Assembly (NCBI GenBank): GCA_014218235.1
Contig: CM024753.1
Coordinates: 8,179,146 to 8,243,145, forward strand
Direction of reading: 5' to 3'
Origin: Colocasia esculenta
Taxonomy: Eukaryota > Streptophyta > Magnoliopsida > Alismatales > Araceae
DNA: 64,000 nt
A model generated the notes under the pieces. The model did no database searches and was not told the origin of the DNA. It saw nothing but the letters and a program-made list of their open reading frames with translations. Below are positions 11,516-21,415 of this stretch, piece after piece. Both the position numbers and the translations under genes were made by a program. Positions within the stretch are counted from its first letter, which is position 1. Each line of letters begins with the position of its first letter.

Positions 11516-12983
11516 AAGCTAAGAAGAAAGGTATATATTCAAGCTTGCAACAACACGATGCTTAAAAAGACTTTGGGTTACTTAGAAACCATTGGTTTAG
11601 AAAATTGTAAATTTGCCATCCTTAAATTAACATTGTTTAAAATATCTTTGTTACAATAGAAGCATTGCATACCTGCCACTGTGGTTAGCTACCATTACAG
11701 AAAAGTGAATGCTCCTATTAGACTCTATTTGTCTGGTTAAATCAGTTATTTCTCGGCAAAATAGTCCCTAAACCCCCCCCCCTCCTGTATGAAACTCCCT
11801 CCCCCCCAACCAGCTGAAAGTCCCCGCCGAAATTCCTTCCCGCCTGCGAACTCACCTTCCCCTCCGACGAAACCCCCTCCCCACCTGTGGATTCCCCTTC
11901 CTCCTCCATGGAGAGGACTCCTGTTGGACACGGAATCATGAATTGAAAATATAAATTTCTTGCGGGACCTTCATAAAAGGGAAAAGTTATATTGACACAC
12001 ATATGGGGCTGTATGGACAGCCTGTGTGTGGTTTATTCCGTGTGTTCGATTTTGAATCAGAAGATTAGGGTTTGAGTGTGGGACCTTTCCCCACTGACCG
12101 CAGCCAATGTTAATTTACATCGGCATAAAGTCCGAACATCCTTGATAAACTGCCAAAGAAAGCTTATAACCCTTTTATGTAGGTTCTGACATTAAGGACA
12201 GGCTCACTTGCATGGCTCACTACTAGCTCTCATTTACCACTACAAGATTGATGGAATTAGGATTTCATCATAGGCCACATTAAGTTGGGAAAAACCTTAT
12301 AATCCGAGGGCATATGTGCAATATGCACAAGGCTGATGACATTTTAAGGTGTTATTTAGATTTTTGGACTCTAGGGGTCTTTTGGTAATTTCTGGGTTCC
12401 AGGGATATTTTGGCAATTCTGACCAGACTAAGGGACGATACAAATTCTGGCTGGAGAGAGATTTTAGTGCAATTCTTGACTTCCAAAGGCACTGAGGCAA
12501 TTTCTAGAAAGATCTGGAGTCATTTGACTATTTACGGATTGCAAGGGTATTTTGGTCATTTGTGTGGGGGCCAATGGCAGATTTGGATTTTTGTTTTTGG
12601 ATGACCCTTAGGCATAAGCATAGCTTAACACAAATCCCAAGTGCGACGAGAGTAATGGGCTTTAGAAAGGCATTCATAGACATACCTGGTGAAAGCAGGG
12701 GTATATGCACAAGTTTCCCAATAGTCTTAGAACACAGAAGAAAACATTTGATTGTATTCATCGTTTGTTAAGGTAAAAGGGATTGTCGGCGAATTGTCGA
12801 CTGTACAAAAGAGAGTTCCACACTAACACATGATATGAGATAATGAGAGCATAGCCACAATTTTAGAAAATTGCATAGTAAAACTGCAATTTACAGCACT
12901 TGGGCATTTCCCGCCTTCCAGGGAGGGCATTTCTATAATTTCTGATTAATTCAGAAAATTACTTACATTTGCGGCCCAAGAGG
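11516..12983. other. Intergenic or intronic sequence without a recognised gene
   Basis: A C-rich, degenerate stretch at about 11770-11905 (CCCCGCC/CTTCCC words) may be an eroded minisatellite. The rest is unremarkable; no NUP160 exon could be identified on the minus strand. Confidence 0.45.
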
Positions 12984-13180
12984 CGGGGGAGGACCTAGGT
13001 AAGGTTCAATGGGGTCACGTGACCTCACTGGATTCTCAAAACTTTTAGAATTTTCAATTAAATTAATGTTGTAGAAAAAATTTTCAGGGAGTGACCCCAC
13101 TGGATTTTAAAATAAAGTCTATAAGTGCACCCTAATCTTAAGAGTGACCCCACTGATTTAAATTCCTCGATCCGCCACTG
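12984..13180. mobile_element. 197-bp hAT MITE
   Basis: The element is bounded by a perfect 8-bp duplication, CCAAGAGG, at 12976-12983 and 13181-13188. The right end read on the minus strand is CAGTGGCGGATCGAGG, a terminus typical of plant hAT MITEs. The left end, CGGGGGAGGACCTAGG, is a diverged inverted copy. GTGACCCCACTGG-type words recur inside. No coding capacity. Confidence 0.75.
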
Positions 13181-13188
13181 CCAAGAGG

Positions 13189-13546
13189 TGTAGGAAATCA
13201 CATAACAAACATCTTCTGGAGCCACAGGGGAATAAGTGTAAGACCCAGTGGTATTTATCTAATACATACCCTTGATAGACCTACACAAACAAACAATATC
13301 GCCTTCCGCCTTGCTTCAGTTTGACCTTGCACAAGTTCTTCAGGTTGCTGAATTTCAACTCCTTGAACCTGCCAATTCCTTGACCCATAGGTATATTTAT
13401 ATAAGTGGCCAGACCCACCTTGACAAAAATCAGAGATTTTGAGCCCGATGTTGACGAAAACAGGTGATTTCAGACCCTGGTTGACAACATGGGTTGAGAT
13501 TTGAACCCCACCTTGACAAGGTGTGGGTTGGGATACCACTGAGATG
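13189..13546. other. No gene recognised
   Basis: Unassigned sequence between the MITE and the minisatellite. A minus-strand frame is open across it, but I recognise nothing in it. Confidence 0.4.
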
Positions 13547-14036
13547 AAATGACCGGCAGGGTTCAATTGACCCCAAAAGAAGCCATCAAGGTGAAATGAC
13601 CTCATTGGGTCCCATTTGACCCTGGTGGGATCGACCGGGGTGAAATGACCACGCAGGATTGACCCCGAAGGAATCCACCAGTGTCAAATGACCCCGTGGG
13701 GGTCTGTTTGACCCCAAACAGACCAGCCAGGGTCGAACAACCTCGCGGGGGGTTTGTATGACCCCAATCGAGAACCTCTGGGGTCGAACGACCACGCGAG
13801 GGGTGTTTTGACCCCGACTGGGTCCTCCGGGGTCGAACGACCGCACAGGGGTCTATTCGATCTCGAGCGGGCTCTCCAGGGTTAAACGCCAGTCCAGCCC
13901 CGGTTGGGCTTTCTGAGGTCGAACAACCCTACACGAGTCTGCTCGACTCTAGACGGGATCTCTGGGGTGGAACAACCTTGCAGAGGACCTGTTGGACTCC
14001 GATCAGGCTCTCCGTGGTCGAACGACCCTGTACGAA
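13547..14036. repeat. Degenerate minisatellite, about 49-bp period
   Basis: Nine to ten units of about 43-55 bp share the pattern GGGTCGAACGACC, then a G-rich stretch, then TTTGACCCC and a GGGCTCTCC-like end. The units have diverged strongly. The frames on the minus strand that look like proline/arginine-rich proteins are by-products of this array. It abuts the S-adenosylmethionine synthase fragment. Confidence 0.8.
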
Positions 14037-14044
14037 GCAACCCA

Positions 14045-14191
14045 ATACGTGTCGACGAAGACGGACAGGGGCTTCGGCCCGCGGACGTGGTAGGACACTT
14101 GCACAAGACAATGCCTGGCGAGACTGTTGGCAACGATGTTCTTAGCAGCCTGGCAGGTGATGTAGGTGCTGCTGAGGTCGACCTTGGTGGG
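14045..14191 (-). pseudogene. S-adenosylmethionine synthase fragment
   Basis: S-adenosylmethionine synthase makes SAM from methionine and ATP in the cytosol. About 49 residues on the minus strand carry words highly typical of its central region: PTKVD, then QAAKNIVANSLAR, CLVQVSY and finally PLSVFVDTY. The usual Gly-rich stretch before PTKVD is replaced by unrelated sequence, and after DTY the frame runs into the minisatellite. Several typical residues are changed. It is an isolated exon piece and cannot be functional. Its placement beside a minisatellite suggests transduplication or a rearranged pseudogene. Confidence 0.75.
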
Positions 14192-15455
14192 GTTTGTTTG
14201 TCGATTTCTCGCGTCATCGGCCTGGTGGGAAGTATGCATCTGACTAGACGGGTGATAGAAGTGCTTTGATATCTCCACAAATGGGTACATAAACTCCCCT
14301 TTGCTTCTTTGCAGCAATATTTTCTTTCTTCAACCCGGACATCCAATTGGGATTCTCAAAGTCCAAGAATTCATCTGAAACCACAAGACGCTTGGTTCTA
14401 GCCATTTGGCGATCATCATCAATCAGAGCCTTATCCCATTATTTGGGGTCGACTATACGAATCTTTTTCTGCCAAAGATTTCTATCAAGTGCTATATTTG
14501 TGTTTAAACCAAAGAAATCAAAGTCCTTCCTAATAACATCGCACTATCTCATTTTAGGCATTTCCCTAACTCTTTTACTGACATCCACTAAGATTTGACC
14601 ACATCTTTTAACCGGCGCCAAGTTAGGACGACGGTACACATGTTCAAACCACTTGAGTCTATTTCTCTCATTTTCCTATCAATTAGAGCTATCCCCAAGT
14701 TTTCATGGAAGCGCGCATTTCGAATCTTTTCTTTCTTAGTCTTACCACACATCTATCTCAACATTCTTATCTCTGCTACACACATTTTGTTAATATGTTC
14801 CTTGTGCACTATCTAACACTCGGTACCATATAACAAAGTAGGCCTCACAACCATTCTATAAAACTTCCATTTAAGTTTCACGAGTATACGACAATCGCAG
14901 AGGACTCCTGATGCACTTCTCAACCAGCCTATCTTAATCATATGTGCAACATCATCATAAATCTCCCCATTTTGTTAGAAGATAGACCCTAAATATAGAA
15001 AGCTACTACTCAAGAAAGTTTTGTCCATCAATTAGAACTATATCTTTTTGTAACACCATCTCGTTACTATATTACAATACATAAACTCTGACTTGCTCCT
15101 ACTGATTTTAAAACTTTTAGACTCTAAAACATGCCTCAAACTTTCTAACTTAACATTTAAATCATCAACACTCTCATCAATTAAGACAATCTCATATGCA
15201 AATAACATACACCAAGGGATATCATCATGCAATTGCTTTGTTATTTCATCCATAACTAGAGCAAAAGAGATATGAACTTAATGCAGAAGAACCTTGATGC
15301 AAAACTACAGTGATCAAAAATTCACACGTCTCTCCAGTAATAGTTCTCACACTAGTAGTAGCACCCTCGTACATATCATGAATCAAGTCAACATATATGA
15401 GAGACTCCCTTTTTTATTAATCCACTAAATCAATTCTCTCGATACTCGATCATAC

Positions 15456-16853
15456 CAAGGATGGCAAAATCGCGCGGGTCGGGTCGGAGTCGGGCGGGTC
15501 GGGTCGGGTCGGCGGCCTGCGACCCGAGTTGGCGGGGGAACTGGCCAGGATCCGCGGAGTCCCGGTAGTCGGGCCGGATCCGCCGGGGTCGCGCGACTCC
15601 GCGACCCGACTACCCCGACTCCGCCGACTCCACCCGACTCCAAGTGGTCTGTATGTGGTGTAACCGATTCTCTCAGGTTACCTTCAGGATCCTCTTCGGT
15701 TAGGGGTTCAGGATCTCCTTATTTACCTGAATATCATTTAAGTAAATGTTATAATTTGTTGTTTCATTTACTTAAGATATTACATGTAAATAAGGAAGTA
15801 CCCCCATTGAATCCAATAAAAATATCAAAAAAATCATATCTCTTACCAATAAAAAGTCAACTCTCCCATCGAAGAAGAAAATCGCGATTTCGATGATTTT
15901 AGCGAAATGCTAACTTTTTAATCTCTCATAATTTGGCCAATCTAAAAATTTGATAATTCAAATAAACCATATGGAACACTAAAAATTCAAAATCCGGTAA
16001 AAAAAGTCAAACGTGCATATGACTTCTCCAAGGGAGCCACTCTCCTACTGACAGCACTTAGTCTGCTTGAGACCTCTCAGGATTTGGTCAAACCTAAATT
16101 ATCACCACTCAAAGTCATGAGAATTGTCACTTTCTAAGACTTTTTCAATTAGAAAGTGAAAATTTTCATGAGTTTAGGTGATATTACCTTAGGTTTGACC
16201 AAATCTTGAGAGCTCTCAAGCAGACTAAGTGTTGTCAGTAGGAGAGTGGCTCCCTTGGAGAAGTCATATGCACGTTTGACTTTTTTTACCGGACTTTGAA
16301 TTTTTAGTGTTCCATATGGTTTATTTGAATTATCAAATTTTTAGATAGACCAAATTATGAGAGATTAGAAAGTTAGCATTTCGCTAAAATCATCGAAATC
16401 GCGATTTTCTCTTCGATGGGAGAGTTGACTTTTTATTGGTAAGAGATATGATTTTTTGATATTTTTATTGGATTCAAATGGGGGTACTTCCTTATTTACA
16501 AATTATAACATTTACTTAAATGATATTCAGGTAAATAAGGCATCATAGTTACCGTTGCTCTGTATTGTAATATGAACATATGTGTAACTAGACTATAAAT
16601 ATACCCAAAATGTTATATTACATATATTTTTAAATAATTTTTACTGATTTTTTTTTATTTTTCCTGATTTTTTGTGATTTTTTTTTGGATTTTTCCTGAT
16701 TTTTTTTTCATTTTTTTAAAATTTTTTACTCTGGCCGACCCAAGGTCGGCCAGACTCCATTGGAGTCGGCCGACTCCACCGACCCGACCCACCCCCCCGA
16801 GTCGGGGTCGGCTGGGTCCGACTCACCCAGCCGACCCGACTCTGCCATCCATG
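15456..16853. mobile_element. hAT-like non-autonomous element B (1398 bp), in the RTE
   Basis: It interrupts the RTE reverse transcriptase between the EKAYD word and the FAYE word. The flanking 8-bp duplication GATCATAC is perfect (15448-15455 and 16854-16861). Ends are CAAGGATGGCAAAATCG and, on the other strand, CATGGATGGCAGAGTCGG. Subterminal DNA on each side is low-complexity GGGTCGG / GAGTCGG sequence. The interior holds an 824-bp palindrome and AT-rich DNA. There is no transposase. Confidence 0.88.
15717..16540. repeat. Long palindrome (two arms of about 400 bp)
   Basis: The block opens with CCTTATTTACCTGAATATCA and closes with its exact reverse complement. The arms are close to identical, for example GGGAGCCACTCTCCTACTGA on the left against TCAGTAGGAGAGTGGCTCCC on the right, and they meet near 16140 with almost no spacer. 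A transcript would fold into a hairpin of about 400 bp. Diverged copies lie in hAT-like element A (about 2930-3500) and as a single arm at 5537-5954. Confidence 0.9.
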
Positions 16854-17329
16854 GATCATACGCCTTCTCCAAAACAAGAAAAACCATATATAAATCTCTT
16901 CTCATTTCTCTATACTTCTCCATTAACTGTCATAATAAAAAATAACTTATGTAGTTGAGCTACTCAGCATAAAATCAAACTGATTTCTGATACAATAGTC
17001 ATACATCAAATTTATTTCTCATTACTCTTTCTCAAATTTAATAGTATGACTCATAAGCTTAATTTCAAGATAAGTATTGCAACGTTGAATATCCCCTTTG
17101 TTTTTATAGAAAGAAACTACAACATTTTTCTCCATTCTTCAGGTATCATCCATTCCTTCAAAATTTTATTGAAAATTTTAGTTATCCACTAAATACCAAT
17201 GACTCCTAGGTCTTTCCACACTTCAATAGGTATGCCATCTGGTCCTAAGGGCTTGCCCATTTTCATTCTTTTAAAACATCACCCACTTCTGACATCTTAG
17301 TAGGCCTAAAATACTGATATCTATCAAAT

Positions 17330-17892
17330 TTGGTTGACTCTTGTTTCACTTCTAAAGAGAGATCATTGAAGCAATTTCCATTAAATAATTTCTGAAAATA
17401 ACTATACCATATGTCTTTAACCTCTAGATCCTTAACTAAAACCCTTTGATCTTCATCGTTAAAGCAACGAACATGATCTAGATCTCTACTTTTCCTTTCT
17501 CTTAATTTAGCATGTTTAAATATATTATTTTCACCTCTTGTGTTCCTAATTTATTATATAATTCTTCAAACACCTTGAATTTAGTTCATTAACTATTTTC
17601 TTAGCCCTCCTTGGTTGACTCTTGTTTCACTTCTAAAGAGAGATCATTGAAGCAATTTCATTAAATAATTTCTGAAAATAACTATACCATATGTCTTTAA
17701 CTTCTAGATCCTTAACTAAAACCCTTTGATCTTCATCGTTAATGCAACGAACATGATCTAAATCTCTACTTTTCCTTTCTCTTAATTTAGCATGTTTAAA
17801 TATATTATTTTCACTCTCTTGTGTTCCTAATTTATTATATAATTCTTCAAACACCTTGAATTTAGTTTCATTAACTATTTTCTTAGCCCTCC
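17330..17892. repeat. 281-bp direct tandem duplication inside the RTE
   Basis: The segments 17330-17610 and 17611-17892 are nearly identical, with a few one-base differences, each starting TTGGTTGACTCTTGTTTCAC. The duplicated piece belongs to the RTE coding region between endonuclease and reverse transcriptase. Low divergence suggests a duplication younger than the element. Confidence 0.93.
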
Positions 17893-19232
17893 TTTAAGTT
17901 ATTTTATAAGCTTCTAGGGTTTGATTATTTTTGTTGATTTACTAAGCTTTAAAACATTCTCTTTTCACTCTAATGGTATTTTGAATTTCCTCACTCCACC
18001 ACCAAATCTATCTTTCTACATTCTTTTTACCTTTAGATTCACCTAAGAGTCGTTTTACTACATTTTTCATACAATTTGTAATATTATTCCACATCACATT
18101 AACTTCTTGATCTAAATTCCAAATATTTTCTTTTATTAAATGATTTTTTAATGTTTCCAAATGTTTACTTTTCAAATTCCACCACTTAATAGTAGAACAG
18201 TTATTTATGATGGTTTTTCTTTCGAATTTTGAGATAAAGACATCGATTACTAGTAGCTTATGTTGTAGGGCTAAACTCTCTCCAGGATAATTTTACAATC
18301 TTTACACAAAACTCTATCGGCCTTTCTAATAAGAAAATAATCAATTTGACTTTTATGTGTTCCATTGTTTCACTCTTTTCTTGGGTATTAACAATTGCTA
18401 AATCATAGGCCAGAGCAAAATTAAGAACAGTACTACCCATATCATTTCTCTCACCAAAATCAAATCCTCGGTGAATCCTCTCACATCCTCTATTACTTTT
18501 ATCCACGTGGCCATTAAGATCTCCGCCGACAAAAGTTTTCTCTTCACTAGGGATATTTTGAGCCAATCTATCAATAACCTCCCAAATTTGCTTTTTAATG
18601 CCCTCTTCTAAACCCACTTGTGGTGCATATGCACTAACTACATTCAAAGTATCCTCACCTAAGATGGGTTTTATTAAAATAAATCTATCGCTCAGTCTAT
18701 TAACTTCTACAACTTTATCTTTTAAGTCTTTATCTATTATTATAGCCCACACCATTTCTAAGTTACTATTTCTTATATACCAAATTTTATATCCATCAAT
18801 ATCTTTAGTTTTAGATCCTTTCCACCTAGTTTCTTATAGACATATTATGCTAACCCTCTCATCCCTCGTTAACTTAAGCAACTCTAAACCATTGCCTGTT
18901 AAGGTTCCTATATTCCAAGTAGCTAAACGGATCCTATGTTTTTGAACTAACTTCATTACCCGTGTTCACACAACCCCACACAGGAACCCTTACCTATTTG
19001 ACACAGCAATTGGGTGCCACTGCGGCGCATCGCTTACGAAAATACCCTAACTAGCCCTTGCTCACTTATCATTCCATTCGGGTTCCAATGTAACGCTTCG
19101 CTTCCGAGAAACCACCTAACTCCGCCATAGCTGGTCCCAAGCTTAGGTGAGAAGAGAGGGGGGTTTACATTAGGTCGACATCCAGCAGTAAAAATAATGT
19201 CAAATGCTTACATGAATTCTAGACCATTTGGC

Positions 19233-19713
19233 AACCTTTGTGGATTTTGTTTGAATTTTGATTGGGACCGAAGGTGCAGATGTGTGGAGATACTCCATGG
19301 AGCGATGCTACTGGCATTATGTCGTATTTGTCCGTCGCAGAATATAAATTGGACTAACCCAAGGAAGTATTCTCTATTAAATTGAGATAAATAAAAGATG
19401 CGACAACTCTAAATAACATTGCAACAATAACACTGTTTGCCGAAGAAAGAAGGAAAGAATTAATACTTCAACATATATAACATGTTTGCAGGTCATCAGA
19501 GAAAAAAGTTTCATTCAGATGACCTCTTTGGAGGGATAACAATACATCAAAAATCAAATTAAGACAGAATATGCTACAGCAGCAAAAGTGACCTAGTGGC
19601 CGCTGGGAATTCCCTGGGCCTCCTTGCCATCAACCTCCTGCTTTTGCCAACAACTGCATGAGAAGGTCATACCCAGCATGGAGAGGGACGAGCAAGGCAG
19701 CTCTCCTTGAGCA
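19233..19713. other. No gene recognised
   Basis: Short unassigned stretch between the RTE target duplication and the LINE-like remnant. No coding signal or repeat border is seen. Confidence 0.4.
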
Positions 19714-20834
19714 TTTTTTTTGGGAAAGTGGATAGTACCACTAGTATTATAAAAGGAAAAAAAAAAAAGAATGTACATGAAAAGGTGGGGCAGAGCTCCC
19801 AAAAAACCCCCCCCCAAAACAAGAGATGGTAAACCTGAGTCTGCCAAGGGAGCAAAAGGAAAAAAAAGACCCAAGCACCTGTTCCCGCTACATGATCCAA
19901 CAATGATTCCTGCTAGCCCGAACACAAAAAACCAACACTACTCCAGGCCCTTGTCATCATACAGACTCCCTAAAGACAAAAGCAACAAAAACAATCATGA
20001 AGTCGATAGAGACCGTTCCTAGAGGCTCAAACCACTTAAGCTTCAGCAAGTTTCGAAGATTCATGTTTGCCGGCCATATCAAACTTCGCCTTTCTAGCAA
20101 TGTCCGCCATCCACCTATGCTTGATCAAGAGGAGTGTGGACTTCAAACCTTTATCCACACCTACATCAGAAACATCAAAAACCTAACAGTTTCACTTCTT
20201 GCTTGGGTCTTCACATGGTTTGGCGGATCGAATCGGATCGGCCGATTCCCCGAATCGGGGCGAATCATGGAAAACCCGATTCTCGATTCCATCGATTCGG
20301 TCCGATTCTGCCTATATATAATATTATTATATCATATTAGTAATATATATTATACATTATAAATATAATATATATGATATATTATATATATAATATATTA
20401 TACCATGAGAATCGATCCGATTCGGAACGATTCGGGTCGATTCGGGGGGATTCGAATCGGATCAAGAAAAATCTGATTCGCCTCCCGATTCCGATCCGGC
20501 AAACCTTGGGTCAATAAAATTTTCGACCTTGTTCAAGATATCCAAAACCTCCCCCTTGATGAGGTTACCATTGTCTGTGGTTACTATCTCGTCCCCCTAA
20601 ACCTGATCCAATGCAGGAAGGGCCAAAATTTGAGGTTGAGCAGCAGTAACCTCCGTATCCAGCCCAGCAGCCCCAATTGCCATAGGGCTAAGAGTGCGTC
20701 GGATAAGTGGATCATGGAATGCAATCTCGCGAGAAACTCAGTCTCGACGGGCTCGAAGAGAAACGAGATGCCCAAAACCCTTTGCATAAAGCCCCGCGTG
20801 TGACCGGTTCCCTTCAGCGGGAAAATCTTCGCCA
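19714..20834 (-). mobile_element. LINE-like remnant with an L1-style 3' end
   Basis: On the minus strand the 3' end reads GTGGTACTATCCACTTTCCC followed by A8, closely matching the 3' end of the L1 at 46810-52323. Upstream is a frame starting at 20835 (MAKIFPLKGTGHTRGF) and, past the hAT-like insertion at 20214-20508, a frame ending RWMADIARKAKFDMAG...KLAEA. Most of an L1 is missing, so this is an internally deleted or non-autonomous derivative. I found no target duplication. Confidence 0.5.
20214..20508. mobile_element. hAT-like non-autonomous element (295 bp)
   Basis: Ends are CATGGTTTGGCGGATCG and, on the other strand, CAAGGTTTGCCGGATCGG. Inside are low-complexity GATTCGG words around an AT-rich centre of TATATAAT repeats. 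Candidate 8-bp duplications GGTCTTCA and GGTCAATA agree at only 6 of 8 positions, so the insertion is old or my border is a base or two off. Confidence 0.6.
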
Positions 20835-20835
20835 T

Positions 20836-21081
20836 GCAGGGTCACAGGCATGTTTTTAAAAAAAAAAAAGTGAATAATCCCATAGTGTCCCCCATTAATA
20901 TTAATTTAATATTTCTTATGCTAAAAGCCAAACCGTAAAATCCTTTGTCTGTCTCTCTCTTCCTAGCTTAATCTCTCTTTCACACTCGCGATCTATCTTC
21001 TCTCTCTGTTGAGTCCCGATCAGCTCTTCTCCCCTTTCAGCCGTCCTCTCTTTCTCTCTCACCGCCCTAAGGGGTCGGAAA

Positions 21082-21141
<60 letters not shown>

Positions 21142-21315
21142 CATGCGCGAAGTCCGCAACCCGCCCCATCGCACCATCACCAAGTTACCACCAGTCGCCT
21201 GTGACGCCCATCGTGCCCCCCACTCTCGCTCGGTTCCCCGTCCCTCACACCCGCGCCAACCACAACCCCCATTCCCGCCCCTGACCGCGTTACCACGCAT
21301 CACCCCGAGTACACG
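20836..21315. other. CT-rich sequence before the assembly gap, with (TC)n microsatellite
   Basis: Position 21085-21141 is an almost pure TC run. The sequence after it is C-rich (CCCCATCGCACC, CCCGTCCCTCACACC). It may be the untranslated leader or gag region of the retrotransposon that resumes after the gap, but no retrotransposon protein can be recognised. Confidence 0.5.
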
Positions 21316-21415
21316 NNNNNNNNNNNNNNNNNNNNNNNNNNNNNNNNNNNNNNNNNNNNNNNNNNNNNNNNNNNNNNNNNNNNNNNNNNNNNNNNNNNNN
21401 NNNNNNNNNNNNNNN
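21316..21415. other. Assembly gap (100 N)
   Basis: Exactly 100 N, a length commonly used for gaps of unknown size. The 5' LTR and gag of the retrotransposon following it are missing, so real sequence is probably collapsed here. Any frame across it is an artefact. Confidence 0.98.

Larger units (their letters stand above)
14411..19216 (-). mobile_element. RTE-type LINE, near full length, interrupted by hAT-like element B
   Basis: RTE LINEs encode a single endonuclease-reverse transcriptase and often end in short TGATGA repeats. On the minus strand the endonuclease block lies at about 18258-18755 (VVSAYAPQVG, GDLNGHVD). Reverse transcriptase words follow, including VFLVLEKAYD (about 16870) and MLFAYEIVLIDESVDDLNV (about 15210), where the usual catalytic FADD is changed to FAYE. 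The 3' end is a TGATGATGATC tail at about 14411. Direct repeats TTCTAGCCATTTGGC (14396-14410) and TTCTAGACCATTTGGC (19217-19232) flank it, differing by one inserted base. Less the 1398-bp hAT insertion it is about 3.4 kb, the normal RTE length. Frameshifts are numerous. Confidence 0.85.

Noticed and set aside
13586..14346. Long minus-strand frames resembling Arg/Pro-rich proteins
   Set aside because: Apart from the SAM synthase piece they only translate the 49-bp minisatellite; units of differing length change the frame.
20339..20400. AT-rich TATATAAT block as a promoter or origin
   Set aside because: It is the centre of a hAT-like element with no gene positioned to use it.
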